Of a DNA stretch of 50,371 nucleotides, positions 18,900 through 30,033 are shown piece after piece (position 1 is the stretch's first letter; each line of letters starts with the position of its first letter). The notes below the pieces were generated by a model. That model was given only the letters and a program-made list of their open reading frames with translations. It was not told where the DNA came from and made no database searches. The translations under genes were made by a program, and so were the position numbers. The stretch is from NCBI RefSeq assembly GCF_003112455.1, contig NZ_BDQX01000053.1, positions 1-50,371 of the forward strand, in the 5' to 3' direction. Origin of the DNA: Paenibacillus agaridevorans (GTDB lineage Bacteria > Bacillota > Bacilli > Paenibacillales > Paenibacillaceae).

Positions 18900-19811
18900 A
18901 TGCTCGTTTCTCTGACCGGTGCACTGGAAAGCGGTTTGTTATATGCGCTAATGGCGTTAGGGGTATTCATCACGTTTAGAATACTGGATTTTCCCGATCT
19001 TACGGTCGACGGAAGCTTCACGACAGGCGGTGCGATAGCTGCCGTCATGACCATATCGGGAGTTTCTCCATGGATCGCACTGCTTTGCGCCTTTTTAGGC
19101 GGAGCTCTGGCAGGGCTATGCACGGGTTTGCTTCATACCAAAGGCAAGATCAATGGCCTGCTATCCGGAATCATTATGATGATCGCTCTATATTCTATCA
19201 ATCTTAGAATTCTGGGCAAACCGAATGTATCGTTGAGAAATGCGGACAATATATTCAATGGCATTGATCCGATAATTGCGGGCTTGTTATTCGCGATCAT
19301 TATTAAAGTAGGTTTGGATTGGTTCTTCAAAACGGATCTCGGCATGAGTTTACGAGGAACGGGAGACAACAATCGCATGATAAGAAGCTTTGGGGCGAAT
19401 ACGGATCGAACGATCATAATCGGCGTATCGCTTTCGAACGCTCTCGTTGCCGGCTCGGGCGCACTGATCGCTTTTTCAAGTAACGCGGCCAATGCCACGA
19501 TGGGGGTAGGTATTATCGTGGCAGGACTGGCTTCGGTTATTATTGGAGAGGCCATATTTGGAGCCAAAACCATATTCCGTGCTACTATGGCTATCGTTCT
19601 AGGAGCTATTATTTATCGCTTGATCTATGCCATTGCGCTTCGCGTAGGTTGGTTGGATGCCTCCGATATGAAACTTATTACCTCTATAATTATTATTGGG
19701 GCACTAATTATTCCAACGGCCCGCAAAGCCATGAAAAGCAAAGCTGTAGCTAAGCGGCGTACCGAAGAAGTCATGAATTCCATTCATGGTATAAACGGAG
19801 GTGATCGCTAA
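18900..19811 (+). CDS. ABC transporter permease (LivH/BPD_transp_2-like)
   Basis: A 303-residue integral membrane protein with eight or more hydrophobic segments. The N terminus SLTGALESGLLYALMALGVF and FRILDFPDLTVDGSFTTGGA are typical of permeases paired with ABC_sub_bind lipoproteins. The loop GTGDNNRMIRSFGANTDR is the likely site of contact with the ATPase. The RBS is AGAGGAGG at 18884-18891. Its stop TAA overlaps the ATG of the ATPase gene by one base, so the two are translationally coupled. Substrate unknown. Confidence 0.9.
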   Translation: MLVSLTGALESGLLYALMALGVFITFRILDFPDLTVDGSFTTGGAIAAVMTISGVSPWIALLCAFLGGALAGLCTGLLHTKGKINGLLSGIIMMIALYSINLRILGKPNVSLRNADNIFNGIDPIIAGLLFAIIIKVGLDWFFKTDLGMSLRGTGDNNRMIRSFGANTDRTIIIGVSLSNALVAGSGALIAFSSNAANATMGVGIIVAGLASVIIGEAIFGAKTIFRATMAIVLGAIIYRLIYAIALRVGWLDASDMKLITSIIIIGALIIPTARKAMKSKAVAKRRTEEVMNSIHGINGGDR

Positions 19812-20605
19812 TGCTAAAGGTCGAGAGCGTATCCAAACTGTTTAACCCAGGTACCGTAGATGAGAAAATTGCATTGATGAATGCGGAACTTCATTTGAAA
19901 AAAGGCGATTTCGTAACCGTCATTGGCAGCAACGGCGCGGGGAAATCAACGCTGATGAATTTAATTTCCGGTGTTATGAAGCCGGATGCGGGCAACATAT
20001 CAATAGATGGCAATAATGTAACGTTGGTGCCTGAACATAAAAGAAGTCAGTGGATTGGCCGAGTGTTTCAGGATCCTATGGCAGGCACGGCGCCGCGTAT
20101 GACAATCGAAGAGAATATGGCCATCGCGTACAAGAGAGGCCTAGCTCGCGGCTTCTCGCTTGGTGTAACGGGTAAAACCCGTAAAATCTTCCGAGAGGAG
20201 CTGCATCGTCTCGGAATCGGGCTCGAGAACCGTATGGGCGCCAAGGTCGGATTGCTGTCCGGCGGAGAGCGGCAAGCGTTAAGCCTGCTGATGGCCACGT
20301 TTACGCGTCCGCAGATCCTTTTGCTCGACGAGCATACGGCAGCGCTGGATCCTGCTAGAGCGGAGCTCGTGACGACGCTGACCGAAGCTATTGTGCGCGA
20401 GCTGAACTTGACGACGCTTATGGTCACGCACAACATGGAGCAAGCCATTCGTCTTGGAAATCGCCTCATTATGATGGATAAGGGCAGAATTATCTTGCAA
20501 GTCGATGAAGATCGCAAAAAAGATCTGACCGTCGAGAGGTTGCTTGGAGAGTTCGAACAGATCAGCGGCAAGAAGATGGCGGACGATCGCGTCGTGCTGG
20601 GGTAG
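19811..20605 (+). CDS. ABC transporter ATP-binding protein
   Basis: A 264-residue nucleotide-binding subunit. Walker A is GSNGAGKST at about residues 39-47, a Q-loop is in RVFQDPMAGT, the signature is LSGGERQALSL, Walker B is ILLLDEHTAALDP, and the H-loop is MVTHNMEQAIRL. All catalytic residues are present. The RBS GGAGGTGATC lies inside the permease gene end. It energises the importer encoded by the two preceding genes, and a terminator follows. Confidence 0.93.
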   Translation: MLKVESVSKLFNPGTVDEKIALMNAELHLKKGDFVTVIGSNGAGKSTLMNLISGVMKPDAGNISIDGNNVTLVPEHKRSQWIGRVFQDPMAGTAPRMTIEENMAIAYKRGLARGFSLGVTGKTRKIFREELHRLGIGLENRMGAKVGLLSGGERQALSLLMATFTRPQILLLDEHTAALDPARAELVTTLTEAIVRELNLTTLMVTHNMEQAIRLGNRLIMMDKGRIILQVDEDRKKDLTVERLLGEFEQISGKKMADDRVVLG

Positions 20606-20619
20606 CAGAACTAATCAAT

Positions 20620-20674
20620 AAGCTCGGCAGTTTGCGGATGCAATTGGGTATCCGTTGGCAGCCGAGCTTTTTTG
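20620..20674 (+). terminator. Terminator of the ABC importer operon
   Basis: AAGCTCGGC at 20620-20628 pairs with GCCGAGCTT at 20661-20669, an inner CGGAT/ATCCG helix shortens the loop, and TTTTTTG follows. The region from here to 20930 holds no gene I can support. Confidence 0.88.
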
Positions 20675-20932
20675 TGTTTGATCGGATAACACTGACGTGG
20701 ACTGTCGCTCTGCCGCGCGCTCTCTAGTCTCGTAACTCCCGCGTCCAGCTAGCACTAGTGTAATGCCGCCCTGTACGTTGCATCCGCACCATTATATATA
20801 GAAGAAACACATAGAGCATCGCAAAGGGATGATATGGATTGTGGGGTCGGTCAAATATGCAACCTTCTCAAAGCCTTGCGCGGCGCGGGTTCCGGCGATC
20901 TCAACTTTTATTCAAATGATTGAATGTTTTAG

Positions 20933-20961
20933 TTGCAATCGCCCGCCCAATCCGATATAAT
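20933..20961 (+). promoter_or_regulatory. Promoter of the S10-spc-alpha ribosomal cluster
   Basis: TTGCAA at 20933-20938, a 17-base spacer and a perfect TATAAT at 20956-20961. It lies about 135 bases before rpsJ and has no terminator between it and the gene, so it is the likely main promoter for rpsJ and the genes after it. Confidence 0.8.
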
Positions 20962-20990
20962 ATTGACTGTTGGTCTGACGTTGCGTTGAT

Positions 20991-21405
<415 letters not shown>

Positions 21406-21456
21406 TTAACAAGAACATCCGTATATGCGATCATAGAGAGGAAATGAGGTGTCAAC

Positions 21457-22080
21457 ATGAAAGGTATCTTAGGGAAAAAGCTTGGAATGACTCAAGTATT
21501 TACCGCTGAAGGTAACGTGGTTCCAGTAACGGTAATCGAAGCTGGCCCAAACGTTGTTCTTCAGAAGAAAACAGTAGAAACTGACGGCTACGAAGCCGTT
21601 CAACTCGGTTTCGCTGATAAGAAAGAAAAAAGATCCAACAAACCAGAGATCGGTCACGCCAAGAAGGCTGACGCGACTCCTAAGCGCTACGTTCGCGAAA
21701 TTCGCGGTATCAACCTTGGTGAGTATGAAGTTGGCCAACAAGTGAAGGCTGACCTTTTCGCAGAGGGCGAATTTGTTGACGTAACAGGTATTTCGAAAGG
21801 CAAAGGCTTTGCCGGCGTTATCAAGCGTTGGGGACAAAGCACGGGACCTATGTCCCACGGTTCCCGCTATCACCGCGGTCCAGGTTCCATGGGTTCCATC
21901 CAGGCGAACCGCGTGCCGAAGGGCAAACGCCTTCCAGGCCACATGGGTCATGAGACGATCACGATCCAGAAGCTTGAAGTTATCCGCGTCGATGCGGAAC
22001 GCAACGTCATCCTCGTTAAAGGCTCCATTCCTGGACCTAAGAACGGATTCGTAAAAGTCAAACAAACGGTTAAGAACTAA
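21457..22080 (+). CDS. rplC: 50S ribosomal protein L3
   Basis: A 207-residue early-assembly protein whose extension reaches toward the peptidyl transferase centre. [14 protein letters not shown] at the N terminus and the segment [14 protein letters not shown] (about residues 131-144) are typical. The RBS is GAGGAAATGAGGTG. It is cotranscribed with rpsJ (51-base gap) and rplD (30-base gap). Confidence 0.97.
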   Translation: MKGILGKKLGMTQVFTAEGNVVPVTVIEAGPNVVLQKKTVETDGYEAVQLGFADKKEKRSNKPEIGHAKKADATPKRYVREIRGINLGEYEVGQQVKADLFAEGEFVDVTGISKGKGFAGVIKRWGQSTGPMSHGSRYHRGPGSMGSIQANRVPKGKRLPGHMGHETITIQKLEVIRVDAERNVILVKGSIPGPKNGFVKVKQTVKN

Positions 22081-22110
22081 TCGTTCTTAAAAAGAAAGGA
22101 GGAACACGAA

Positions 22111-22734
22111 ATGCCTAAAGTAACAGTATTTAATGTGAGCGGTTCGCAGGTAGGCGAATTGGAACTGGCCGAGAACGTATTCGGAATCGAGCCTAACACT
22201 CATGTTATGCATAGCGCAGTCGTTCTGCAGCAAGCTGCCGAACGTCAAGGGACGCACAAGACGAAAGGTCGCTCCGAAGTACGCGGCGGCGGTCGCAAAC
22301 CTTGGAAACAAAAAGGCACGGGCCGCGCACGTCAAGGTTCCATTCGCTCCCCGCAATGGGTTGGCGGCGGAACGGTATTCGGGCCTACACCACGCTCTTA
22401 CGGCTTCAAATTGCCTAAGAAAGTTCGTCGTCTGGCGATCAAATCCGCATTGTCTTCCAAAGTGATCGCGAACAACATCATTGTTCTGGATCAACTGACA
22501 TTCGCGGCTCCTAAGACGAAGGAATTCCAAAGCATTCTAAACAACCTGAAAGCTGATCGCAAAGCTCTGGTTGTAACAGCTAACTATGAGGATAATGTAG
22601 CATTGTCCGCACGCAACATCCCTGGCGTGAAGTTCGTCGCTGCTGACGGCATCAATGTTCGCGATGTGCTTGTGTATGACAAGCTGATCATCACCAAGGA
22701 AGCAGTAGAGAAAGTACAGGAGGTGCTTGCGTAA
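22111..22734 (+). CDS. rplD: 50S ribosomal protein L4
   Basis: A 207-residue exit-tunnel protein. The extended loop [20 protein letters not shown] (about residues 48-67), followed by [14 protein letters not shown], reaches the tunnel constriction and is where macrolide-resistance changes occur in other bacteria; here it looks wild type. The RBS is AAAGGAGG. The stop overlaps the rplW start by one base. Confidence 0.97.
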   Translation: MPKVTVFNVSGSQVGELELAENVFGIEPNTHVMHSAVVLQQAAERQGTHKTKGRSEVRGGGRKPWKQKGTGRARQGSIRSPQWVGGGTVFGPTPRSYGFKLPKKVRRLAIKSALSSKVIANNIIVLDQLTFAAPKTKEFQSILNNLKADRKALVVTANYEDNVALSARNIPGVKFVAADGINVRDVLVYDKLIITKEAVEKVQEVLA

Positions 22735-23027
22735 TGAAAAATCCACGCGATATTATCAAGCGCCCGGTTATTACGGAACGTACGAGCGATTACATGGCTG
22801 CCAAACGTTATGTGTTTGAAGTAGACCTTCGCGCGAACAAAACCGAAATCAAACAAGCTATCGAACAAATCTTTAACGTAAAAGTAACCGGCGTTAACAC
22901 AATGCGTGTTGCAGGTAAACCGAAGCGTTATGGCAGACATAGCGGCTACAGACCTGACTGGAAAAAAGCAATCGTTCAGCTGAGCGATGACAGCAAAGAA
23001 CTTGAGTTCTTTGAAACGTCTGTATAG
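22734..23027 (+). CDS. rplW: 50S ribosomal protein L23
   Basis: A 97-residue protein at the tunnel exit that forms the docking site for trigger factor and SRP. It has [13 protein letters not shown] near the start and [20 protein letters not shown]. The ATG overlaps the rplD stop (TAATG), so translation is coupled; its ribosome binding site AGGAGG lies within rplD. Confidence 0.96.
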   Translation: MKNPRDIIKRPVITERTSDYMAAKRYVFEVDLRANKTEIKQAIEQIFNVKVTGVNTMRVAGKPKRYGRHSGYRPDWKKAIVQLSDDSKELEFFETSV

Positions 23028-23044
23028 AAAAGGAGGGAATACAA

Positions 23045-23875
23045 GTGCCAATCAAAAAGTACAAACCGACCTCTCCAGCTCGTCGTGCGATGTCCGTATC
23101 CACATTCGAGGAAATCACGACAAGCACACCGGAGAAATCGTTGCTTGCGCCGCTCTTTAAAAAAGCCGGCCGTAACAACCAAGGTAAAATTACGGTTCGC
23201 CACCATGGCGGCGGACATAAACGTAAATATCGTATCATTGATTTCAAACGTACCAAAGACGGTATCGCAGGTAACGTGGCAACGATCGAATACGATCCGA
23301 ACCGTACCTCGAATATCGCACTGATCCACTACGTTGACGGCGCGAAAGCTTACATTATTGCTCCGCAGGGCCTTAAAGTAGGCGATCAAATCGTATCCGG
23401 AGCGGACGCGGATATTAAGATCGGCAACGCATTGCCGCTCAAAAACATTCCTGTTGGTACAGTTATCCACAACATCGAGCTTAAACCAGGCAAAGGCGGC
23501 CAATTGGTTCGCGCAGCCGGTACGGAAGCTCAATTGTTGGGTAAAGAGGAAGACTACGTATCCATTCGTCTGAGCTCTGGCGAAGTTCGTCGCATCCTGA
23601 GCACTTGCCGTGCTACAATCGGTTCCGTAGGCAACGGAGATCACGAACTCGTGAAAATCGGTAAAGCCGGCCGTAATCGTTGGCTCGGCAAACGTCCTCA
23701 AGTCCGCGGCGTAGTTATGAACCCGAACGATCACCCGCACGGTGGTGGTGAAGGCCGCGCTCCAATCGGACGCAAGTCGCCGTTGTCCCCATGGGGCAAA
23801 CCGACACTGGGCTACAAAACTCGCAAGAAAAAGAAAGCATCGAGCCAATACATTATTCGCAAACGTACGAAGTAA
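23045..23875 (+). CDS. rplB: 50S ribosomal protein L2
   Basis: A 276-residue protein needed for peptidyl transferase assembly and subunit bridging. [16 protein letters not shown] starts the protein, and the highly conserved [20 protein letters not shown] lies at about residues 224-243. The start is GTG at 23045 behind AAAAGGAGGG. The length is normal. Confidence 0.97.
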   Translation: MPIKKYKPTSPARRAMSVSTFEEITTSTPEKSLLAPLFKKAGRNNQGKITVRHHGGGHKRKYRIIDFKRTKDGIAGNVATIEYDPNRTSNIALIHYVDGAKAYIIAPQGLKVGDQIVSGADADIKIGNALPLKNIPVGTVIHNIELKPGKGGQLVRAAGTEAQLLGKEEDYVSIRLSSGEVRRILSTCRATIGSVGNGDHELVKIGKAGRNRWLGKRPQVRGVVMNPNDHPHGGGEGRAPIGRKSPLSPWGKPTLGYKTRKKKKASSQYIIRKRTK

Positions 23876-23942
23876 TAACTGCTTGATACAATCCGCGTGA
23901 GAGCAGTCTCACGCCAGCGCTTATGCGAAGGGAGGATTCTAC

Positions 23943-24224
23943 ATGGGTCGCAGTTTGAAAAAAGGTCCATTCATCGACGGTCATCTGCTTAAGAAAGTCG
24001 AGGGCCTGAACGAAACGAACAAAAAGGTCGTAATCAAAACATGGTCCCGCCGTTCGACGATTTTCCCGCAATTCATCGGACACACGATCGCGGTATACGA
24101 CGGACGCAAACACGTGCCGGTATACGTGACTGAGGACATGGTAGGACACAAGTTTGGTGAATTTGCACCGACTCGTACTTACAAAGGCCATGCGAACGAC
24201 GATAAAAAAACGGGCAGACGTTAA
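23943..24224 (+). CDS. rpsS: 30S ribosomal protein S19
   Basis: A 93-residue head protein near the A-site t[22 protein letters not shown] and the C-terminal [17 protein letters not shown] are diagnostic. The RBS is AAGGGAGG. A 67-base spacer from rplB contains GTGAGA-GCAG-TCTCAC (about 23896-23911), a short hairpin that is not a terminator. Confidence 0.96.
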   Translation: MGRSLKKGPFIDGHLLKKVEGLNETNKKVVIKTWSRRSTIFPQFIGHTIAVYDGRKHVPVYVTEDMVGHKFGEFAPTRTYKGHANDDKKTGRR

Positions 24225-24268
24225 TTTGCCCTTTATCTATTTTCTAACGAACGAGAGGAGGTTCCCAC

Positions 24269-24604
24269 ATGCCAGAAGCAAAAGCGCACGTTAATTTCGT
24301 ACGTATCGCTCCTCGCAAAGCGCAGCTCGTAGCGGACTTGATCCGTGGCAAGAAGGTTGGCGAGGCGATCGCGATTTTGCGTCACACGCCTAAAGCTGCT
24401 TCCCCAATCATCGAGAAGCTGCTTAACTCTGCGATTGCTAATGCCGAGCACAACTACCAAATGGACGTAAACAACTTGGTCGTATCGCAAGTATACGCAA
24501 ACCAAGGTCCTACTATGAAACGTTTCCGCCCGCGCGCGATGGGTCGCGCAAGCCGGATTAACAAAAGAACCAGCCACATCACCTTGGTGGTATCTGAAAA
24601 ATAA
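24269..24604 (+). CDS. rplV: 50S ribosomal protein L22
   Basis: A 111-residue protein with a beta hairpin extending into the exit tunnel. The region [20 protein letters not shown] (about residues 82-101) is the hairpin tip and is intact. The RBS is GAGAGGAGG. It is cotranscribed with rpsC, 13 bases downstream. Confidence 0.96.
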   Translation: MPEAKAHVNFVRIAPRKAQLVADLIRGKKVGEAIAILRHTPKAASPIIEKLLNSAIANAEHNYQMDVNNLVVSQVYANQGPTMKRFRPRAMGRASRINKRTSHITLVVSEK

Positions 24605-24617
24605 GGAGGGATAACGT

Positions 24618-25280
24618 GTGGGTCAAAAGGTAAATCCAGTCGGTCTTCGTGTCGGGATTATCCGTGATTGGGAATCCAAATGGTACGCAGGCAAAGACTT
24701 TGGCGATCTTCTTTTGGAAGACGTAAAAATCCGTGAGTACTTGAAGAACAAGCTGAAAGACGCAGCAGTATCCCACATCGAGATCGAGCGCGCGGCTAAC
24801 CGCGTGAACGTGACGATCCAAACCGCTAAACCAGGTATGGTTATCGGCAAGGGCGGTTCCGAAGTGGAAAACCTGCGTACGGAGCTGGGCAAGATCTCGA
24901 AGGGCAAAAAAGTCCACATCAACATCTCTGAAATCAAACAAGCCGATCTGGACGCTATCTTGGTAGCTGAAAGCATCGCACAACAACTTGAGCGTCGCGT
25001 ATCTTTCCGTCGTGCATTGAAACAAGCAATTCAACGTTCCATGCGCGCTGGTGCCAAAGGGATCAAAACCGCTGTCAGCGGCCGTCTCGGTGGTGCAGAG
25101 ATCGCGCGTAGTGAAGGCTACAGCGAAGGCACGGTTCCGCTTCATACGCTTCGTGCTGATATCGACTACGGCACAGCTGAAGCACATACGACTTACGGCC
25201 GCATCGGCGTAAAAGTATGGATCTACCGTGGCGAAGTCCTTCCTACGAAGAAGAAAGCTCCCCAGGAAGGAGGCAACTAA
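24618..25280 (+). CDS. rpsC: 30S ribosomal protein S3
   Basis: A 220-residue protein of the mRNA entry channel with mRNA helicase function together with S4 and S5. The KH domain motif [15 protein letters not shown] is at about residues 73-87, and [20 protein letters not shown] follows in the C-terminal domain. The start is GTG at 24618 behind AAGGAGGG. The end abuts rplP. Confidence 0.97.
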   Translation: MGQKVNPVGLRVGIIRDWESKWYAGKDFGDLLLEDVKIREYLKNKLKDAAVSHIEIERAANRVNVTIQTAKPGMVIGKGGSEVENLRTELGKISKGKKVHINISEIKQADLDAILVAESIAQQLERRVSFRRALKQAIQRSMRAGAKGIKTAVSGRLGGAEIARSEGYSEGTVPLHTLRADIDYGTAEAHTTYGRIGVKVWIYRGEVLPTKKKAPQEGGN

Positions 25281-25282
25281 TC

Positions 25283-25717
25283 ATGTTGGTACCTAAACGT
25301 GTAAAACACCGCAAGCAACAACGCGGTAATATGAAAGGTCGCGCGAAAGGCGGCACTACGGTTGCTTTCGGCGAATACGGCCTTCAAGCTATTGAACCGT
25401 CATGGATCACGAACCGCCAGATCGAAGCGGCTCGTATCGCGATGACTCGTTATATCAAGCGTGGCGGTAAAGTATGGATCAAGATTTTCCCTGACAAACC
25501 GATCACTCAAAAGCCTCTCGAGGTGCGGATGGGTAGCGGTAAAGGTAACGTTGAGAAATGGGTAGCTGTTGTTAAGCCGGGCAAAATCATGTTCGAGCTG
25601 GCTGGCGTACCTGAAGAAGTAGCTCGTGAAGCAATGCGCCTTGCGGCTCACAAACTGCCTGTTAAAACGAAGTTCGTGAAACGCGAAGAAGTGGGTGGTG
25701 AAGCAAATGAAGGCTAG
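25283..25717 (+). CDS. rplP: 50S ribosomal protein L16
   Basis: A 144-residue protein at the A-site finger and tRNA elbow. [20 protein letters not shown] starts the protein, and [19 protein letters not shown] (about residues 78-96) is typical. An upstream in-frame ATG at 25217 lies inside rpsC; the ATG at 25283 is spaced 7-8 bases from AAGGAGG and gives the family start. The 3' end overlaps rpmC by 11 bases. Confidence 0.96.
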   Translation: MLVPKRVKHRKQQRGNMKGRAKGGTTVAFGEYGLQAIEPSWITNRQIEAARIAMTRYIKRGGKVWIKIFPDKPITQKPLEVRMGSGKGNVEKWVAVVKPGKIMFELAGVPEEVAREAMRLAAHKLPVKTKFVKREEVGGEANEG

Positions 25718-25907
25718 TGAATTTCGCAACCTAACCTCTGTTGAGATTGAACAACAAATCGCCGGTTTCAAAGAAGAGTTGTTTAACCTTCGTTTCCAAT
25801 TGGCTACGGGTCAACTGGACAACCCGACTCGAATCCGTGATGTGCGTAAGGAAATAGCTCGTGCTAAAACCGTTTTGCGTGAAAGAGAACTCGGAATTAC
25901 CAGCTAA
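25707..25907 (+). CDS. rpmC: 50S ribosomal protein L29
   Basis: A 66-residue two-helix protein near the tunnel exit. [20 protein letters not shown] and [17 protein letters not shown] are diagnostic. A GTG at 25695 is possible, but MKASEFRN at 25707 matches the family and overlaps the rplP stop, with a GTGGTG purine-poor site upstream; translational coupling is likely. Confidence 0.94.
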   Translation: MKASEFRNLTSVEIEQQIAGFKEELFNLRFQLATGQLDNPTRIRDVRKEIARAKTVLRERELGITS

Positions 25908-25958
25908 TTATAAACCTTGCACAAAAAACCGATCACGGATGAAGGAAGGAGGCAAAAC

Positions 25959-26222
25959 ATGAGCGAACGCAATGCCCGCAAAGTTCAAATCGGCAAAGTG
26001 GTAAGCGACAAAATGGATAAAACAATCGTGGTGGCTGTAGAAACTTACAAAAAACATGATTTGTACCATAAACGCATCAAATACACGAAAAAATATAAAG
26101 CCCATGACGAGAACAACCAAGCGAAAATCGGCGATACCGTCAAAATCATGGAGACTCGTCCACTATCCAAAGACAAGCGCTTCAGATTGGTTGAGGTTGT
26201 CGAAGTAGCCGTTGTACTTTAA
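25959..26222 (+). CDS. rpsQ: 30S ribosomal protein S17
   Basis: An 87-residue OB-fold rRNA-binding protein. [20 protein letters not shown] starts the protein, and a [18 protein letters not shown] segment lies at about residues 35-52. The chosen ATG follows AGGAAGGAGG at 25942-25951; an ATG at 25917 lies before that site. It is 51 bases after rpmC. Confidence 0.95.
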   Translation: MSERNARKVQIGKVVSDKMDKTIVVAVETYKKHDLYHKRIKYTKKYKAHDENNQAKIGDTVKIMETRPLSKDKRFRLVEVVEVAVVL

Positions 26223-26268
26223 TGAGCGCAGCAGTGCCCGCATGAATGTCGAAAGGAGGACGTAATCC

Positions 26269-26637
26269 ATGATTCAACCATTTACACGTTTGCGTGTTGC
26301 CGACAACTCCGGCGCTAAAGAATTGATGTGTATCCGCGTACTCGGCGGTACTGGCCGTCGCGTTGGCCACATCGGTGATCTGATCGTTTGCTCCGTCAAA
26401 CAAGCAACGCCAGGCGGCGTTGTCAAAAAGGGTGACGTAGTAAAGGCGGTTATCGTTCGTACGAAGCGTTCGGTTCGCCGTAAAGACGGTTCCTACATCG
26501 CATTCGACGAGAATGCTGCCGTAATCGTCAAAGAAGACAAGAGCCCTCGCGGCACTCGTATCTTCGGACCAGTTGCCCGTGAGCTTCGCGATAAGGACTT
26601 CATGAAGATCGTATCGCTTGCACCGGAAGTAATCTAA
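26269..26637 (+). CDS. rplN: 50S ribosomal protein L14
   Basis: A 122-residue protein at the inter-subunit interface contacting L19 and 16S r[23 protein letters not shown] at the start and [20 protein letters not shown] near the end are diagnostic. The RBS is AAAGGAGG. It is the first of the classical spc genes. Confidence 0.97.
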   Translation: MIQPFTRLRVADNSGAKELMCIRVLGGTGRRVGHIGDLIVCSVKQATPGGVVKKGDVVKAVIVRTKRSVRRKDGSYIAFDENAAVIVKEDKSPRGTRIFGPVARELRDKDFMKIVSLAPEVI

Positions 26638-26686
26638 GAACGACAAGATAAAGGCCTGATAGCTTAGCGAGCAGGAGGTGTAACAA

Positions 26687-27040
26687 ATGCCAAGACTGAA
26701 AAAAGTATTGGAATCCCACAACAATAAATTGCATGTAAAGAAAGACGATACGGTCATCGTCATTACCGGTAAAGACAAAGGTAAGAAGGGCCGCGTCATC
26801 GCAGCTTATCCTCGTGAGAACCGCGTGCTGATTGAGGGAGTCAACATGGTGAAGAAGCATTCGCGTCCTTCCCAAGCGAACCCGCAAGGCGGAATCATCG
26901 AGCAGGAAGCTCCAATCCACGTCTCGAACGTGATGCACGTAGATCCGAAGAGCGGCGGCGTAACCCGTATCGGTTACAAAGTGCTGGATAACGGCAAGAA
27001 AGTACGGATTGCTAAAAAATCCGGAGCACAGATCGACTAA
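26687..27040 (+). CDS. rplX: 50S ribosomal protein L24
   Basis: A 117-residue assembly-initiator protein near the tunnel exit. A KOW motif, [20 protein letters not shown], lies at about residues 24-43, followed by [20 protein letters not shown]. The RBS is GCAGGAGGTG. It is 31 bases upstream of rplE. Confidence 0.96.
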   Translation: MPRLKKVLESHNNKLHVKKDDTVIVITGKDKGKKGRVIAAYPRENRVLIEGVNMVKKHSRPSQANPQGGIIEQEAPIHVSNVMHVDPKSGGVTRIGYKVLDNGKKVRIAKKSGAQID

Positions 27041-27071
27041 TCGTTATGGTAAGAAAGGAGGTCCATGAACA

Positions 27072-27614
27072 ATGACAGCAAGACTGAAAGGTCGCTTTCT
27101 TAATGAAATCACTCCTGCCCTGATGCAGAAGTTCAACTATACTTCGGTTATGCAAGTTCCGAAGATTGAGAAAGTCGTAATTAACATGGGTGTTGGCGAA
27201 GCAGTTTCCAACTCCAAAATTCTCGATGTTGCCGTAGAAGAGCTGCGCATCATCTCCGGTCAAAAGCCGGTTGTCACTCGTGCCAAAAAATCCATCGCGG
27301 GCTTCAAGCTTCGTGAGAACATGCCGATCGGGGTTAAAGTAACGCTGCGCGGCGAGCGCATGTACCACTTCCTCGACAAGCTGTTCAACATTTCCCTTCC
27401 GCGTGTACGTGACTTCCGCGGTGTATCGACCAAAGCGTTCGACGGACGTGGAAACTACACGCTGGGCCTTAAGGAACAGCTGATCTTCCCTGAGATCGAA
27501 TACGATAAAGTTGATAAAGTACGCGGTATGGACATCGTCATCGTCACGACGGCAAAAACGGACGAAGAATCTCGTGAGCTGCTGACCCAAATGGGCATGC
27601 CGTTCACGAAGTAA
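27072..27614 (+). CDS. rplE: 50S ribosomal protein L5
   Basis: A 180-residue protein binding 5S rRNA and the P-site tRNA region. [16 protein letters not shown] and [20 protein letters not shown] are conserved family stretches. The RBS AAAGGAGGTCC is 9-10 bases from the ATG. It has normal length. Confidence 0.97.
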   Translation: MTARLKGRFLNEITPALMQKFNYTSVMQVPKIEKVVINMGVGEAVSNSKILDVAVEELRIISGQKPVVTRAKKSIAGFKLRENMPIGVKVTLRGERMYHFLDKLFNISLPRVRDFRGVSTKAFDGRGNYTLGLKEQLIFPEIEYDKVDKVRGMDIVIVTTAKTDEESRELLTQMGMPFTK

Positions 27615-27639
27615 TCCACTTTAGGAGGTGTAATACCCA

Positions 27640-27825
27640 GTGGCAAAAACTTCGATGAAAGTGAAGCAACAACGCACACCGAAATTCAAAGTGCGCGCTT
27701 ATACGCGCTGTGAGCGTTGCGGCCGTCCGCACTCTGTTCTTCAAAAGTTTAAAATTTGCCGGATTTGTTTCCGCGAGTTAGCATACAAGGGCCAGATTCC
27801 TGGCGTGAAAAAAGCAAGCTGGTAA
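27640..27825 (+). CDS. rpsZ: 30S ribosomal protein S14, zinc-binding type Z
   Basis: A 61-residue protein, the short zinc-ribbon form. Two CxxC pairs are visible (CERC and CRIC, at about residues 24-27 and 40-43). Low-GC Gram-positives often keep this form in the spc operon and a longer zinc-free form elsewhere. The start is GTG at 27640 behind TAGGAGGTG. Confidence 0.95.
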   Translation: MAKTSMKVKQQRTPKFKVRAYTRCERCGRPHSVLQKFKICRICFRELAYKGQIPGVKKASW

Positions 27826-27857
27826 TCAAGCCTAGTTCGGGAAGGAGGTTCACATAA

Positions 27858-28256
27858 ATGGTTATGTCTGATCCGATTGCAGATATGTTGACGCGCATTC
27901 GCAATGCGAACGTCGTTCGTCACGAAACAGTGGAGATGCCTGCTTCGAAAGTGAAGAAGCAAATCGCTGAAATCTTGAAGCGCGAGGGCTTTATCCGCGA
28001 TGCTGAATATATCGAAGACAACAAACAAGGGATTATCCGTATTTTCCTGAAATACGGCCCTAACCAAGAGCGCGTTATCACTGGCCTTAAGCGTATCTCG
28101 AAGCCAGGTCTGCGCGTATACACGCAAGCAACTGAGGTTCCTCGCGTGCTTGGCGGACTGGGAATCGCGATTATTTCCACGTCCAAAGGCGTTATGACAG
28201 ACAAGGAAGCTCGCCAGGTGAAATCCGGCGGCGAAGTCGTCTGCTACGTTTGGTAA
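27858..28256 (+). CDS. rpsH: 30S ribosomal protein S8
   Basis: A 132-residue central-domain 16S-binding protein; in E. coli it represses the spc operon. [20 protein letters not shown] and the C-terminal GGEVVCYVW are diagnostic. The ATG at 27858 is spaced 8 bases from GGAGGT; a second ATG two codons later gives the same protein minus two residues. Confidence 0.96.
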   Translation: MVMSDPIADMLTRIRNANVVRHETVEMPASKVKKQIAEILKREGFIRDAEYIEDNKQGIIRIFLKYGPNQERVITGLKRISKPGLRVYTQATEVPRVLGGLGIAIISTSKGVMTDKEARQVKSGGEVVCYVW

Positions 28257-28287
28257 GAAATAAGTCAGAAAGACAGGAGGTGTAACA

Positions 28288-28830
28288 ATGTCCCGTATTG
28301 GTCGCAAACCAATTGCTGTCCCAGCTGGTGTAACTATCAACTTGGACAACACAATCATTACTGTTAAAGGACCGAAAGGCACGCTTACTCGCGAATTTCA
28401 CAAGGACATGAAAGTGAATGTAGCGGAGAACGAGATCGTGATCGAACGTCCTTCCGACAATAAATTGCATCGTTCCCTGCACGGAACGACGCGCAGCATT
28501 ATCGCAAACATGGTGACAGGTGTTACTGACGGCTTCACAAGAAATCTGGAGCTCGTTGGCGTAGGTTACCGTGCTAGCAAATCCGGTGATAAAATCGTGC
28601 TTAACGTTGGTTACTCCCACCCGGTTGAAATTGCTCCCGAGAGCAACATCGAGTTCGAAGTGCCAGTCAACACGAAAATTACCGTTCGCGGAATCGACAA
28701 AGAGCGCGTAGGCGCTGTTGCCGCTCAAATCCGTGCCGTACGCGAGCCTGAGCCGTATAAAGGCAAAGGTATCAAATACGAAGGCGAGCGCATCATCCGC
28801 AAAGAAGGTAAAGCTGGTAAGAAGAAGTAA
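28288..28830 (+). CDS. rplF: 50S ribosomal protein L6
   Basis: A 180-residue two-domain protein near the factor-binding site. [18 protein letters not shown] begins the protein and [20 protein letters not shown] is the conserved C-terminal motif. The RBS is ACAGGAGGTG. It lies between rpsH and rplR. Confidence 0.97.
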   Translation: MSRIGRKPIAVPAGVTINLDNTIITVKGPKGTLTREFHKDMKVNVAENEIVIERPSDNKLHRSLHGTTRSIIANMVTGVTDGFTRNLELVGVGYRASKSGDKIVLNVGYSHPVEIAPESNIEFEVPVNTKITVRGIDKERVGAVAAQIRAVREPEPYKGKGIKYEGERIIRKEGKAGKKK

Positions 28831-28902
28831 GTTGAACGAACAGGGACGTGAGACGTTCCATGCAATAGCTTCCTAAGGCGTTAAGAAAGGAGGAACACAA
28901 GC

Positions 28903-29271
28903 ATGATTACGAAAGGCGACAAAAACAAGGCCCGTCTGAAAAGACACCTTCGTGTTCGCAAGAAAATCAACGGCACGGCAGCACGTCCGCGTCTGTCCGT
29001 ATTCCGTTCCGCCAAACATATGTACGCTCAACTGATCGACGACGTAGCAGGCGTAACACTGGCTGCAGCATCCACTAAGGATAAAGAGCTGGTAGAGGCA
29101 ATCGGCAACGGCGGCAACGTTGAAGCTGCTGCTAAAGTTGGCGAGCTGATCGCGAAACGCGCTCAAGCAAAAGGCGTAACCGAGGTTGTATTCGACCGCG
29201 GAGGTTACTTGTATCACGGCAGAATTTCTGCGCTGGCAACCGCAGCACGCGAAGCTGGCTTGAATTTCTAA
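28903..29271 (+). CDS. rplR: 50S ribosomal protein L18
   Basis: A 122-residue 5S rRNA-binding protein of the central protuberance. [20 protein letters not shown] and the end [17 protein letters not shown] are diagnostic. The RBS is AAAGGAGG. It is 25 bases upstream of rpsE. Confidence 0.97.
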   Translation: MITKGDKNKARLKRHLRVRKKINGTAARPRLSVFRSAKHMYAQLIDDVAGVTLAAASTKDKELVEAIGNGGNVEAAAKVGELIAKRAQAKGVTEVVFDRGGYLYHGRISALATAAREAGLNF

Positions 29272-29296
29272 TCACTCAATAAGGAGGTTAAACGAC

Positions 29297-29794
29297 TTGC
29301 GTGTAGATCCTAATACGTTAGAACTGACTGAAAAAGTTGTTCATATCAATCGCGTTGCAAAAGTTGTAAAAGGCGGACGCCGTTTCAGCTTTAGCGCGCT
29401 TGTAGTAGTCGGCGACGGCAAAGGCTACGTTGGCGCGGGAATCGGTAAAGCAGGCGAAGTGCCGGATGCGATTCGCAAAGGCATTGAAGATGCGAAGAAA
29501 AACCTGATCCACGTTCCACTCGTAGGAACTACGATTCCTCACCTCGTACTTGGTCACTTCGGTGCTGGCGAAGTTCTGCTGAAGCCTGCTTCCGAAGGTA
29601 CTGGCGTTATCGCCGGCGGCCCGGTTCGTGCGGTTCTCGAGCTGGCTGGCGTAGGCGACATTTTAACGAAATCTCTTGGTTCTTCGAACTCCCTGAACAT
29701 GGTTAACGCGACGCTGGAAGGTCTGTCCCGTCTGAAACGTGCGGAAGACGTTGCAAAGCTGCGTGGCAAAACAGTCGAAGAGCTGTTAGGTTAA
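29297..29794 (+). CDS. rpsE: 30S ribosomal protein S5
   Basis: A 165-residue protein of the mRNA entry channel; changes in its loop give spectinomycin resistance in other bacteria. [20 protein letters not shown] (about residues 23-42) and [19 protein letters not shown] are the double-stranded RNA-binding region and look wild type. The start is TTG at 29297, spaced 8 bases from AAGGAGGT. Confidence 0.96.
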   Translation: MRVDPNTLELTEKVVHINRVAKVVKGGRRFSFSALVVVGDGKGYVGAGIGKAGEVPDAIRKGIEDAKKNLIHVPLVGTTIPHLVLGHFGAGEVLLKPASEGTGVIAGGPVRAVLELAGVGDILTKSLGSSNSLNMVNATLEGLSRLKRAEDVAKLRGKTVEELLG

Positions 29795-29807
29795 GGAGGG
29801 AAATAAG

Positions 29808-29987
29808 ATGGCAAAATTGCAAATCACCCTCGTTCGCAGTTTAATCGGTCGCAACGAGAAGCAACGCGCAACGGTTGAAGCGCTTGGCCTTCGCAAGATT
29901 CGTCAATCGGTCGTTCATGACGACAACGTGGCGATTCGCGGCATGGTTAACGCAGTTAACCACCTGGTTAAAGTCGAAGAAGTTTAA
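29808..29987 (+). CDS. rpmD: 50S ribosomal protein L30
   Basis: A 59-residue small protein of the large subunit, present in many but not all bacteria. It reads [20 protein letters not shown], then [20 protein letters not shown], ending VKVEEV. The RBS is TAAGGAGGG at 29792-29800, just after the rpsE stop. It falls below a 60-residue cutoff but has unmistakable family sequence. Confidence 0.96.
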   Translation: MAKLQITLVRSLIGRNEKQRATVEALGLRKIRQSVVHDDNVAIRGMVNAVNHLVKVEEV

Positions 29988-30033
29988 ATTACGATAATGC
30001 AGTACACGAAATAAACAAGGAGGTGCACGAACG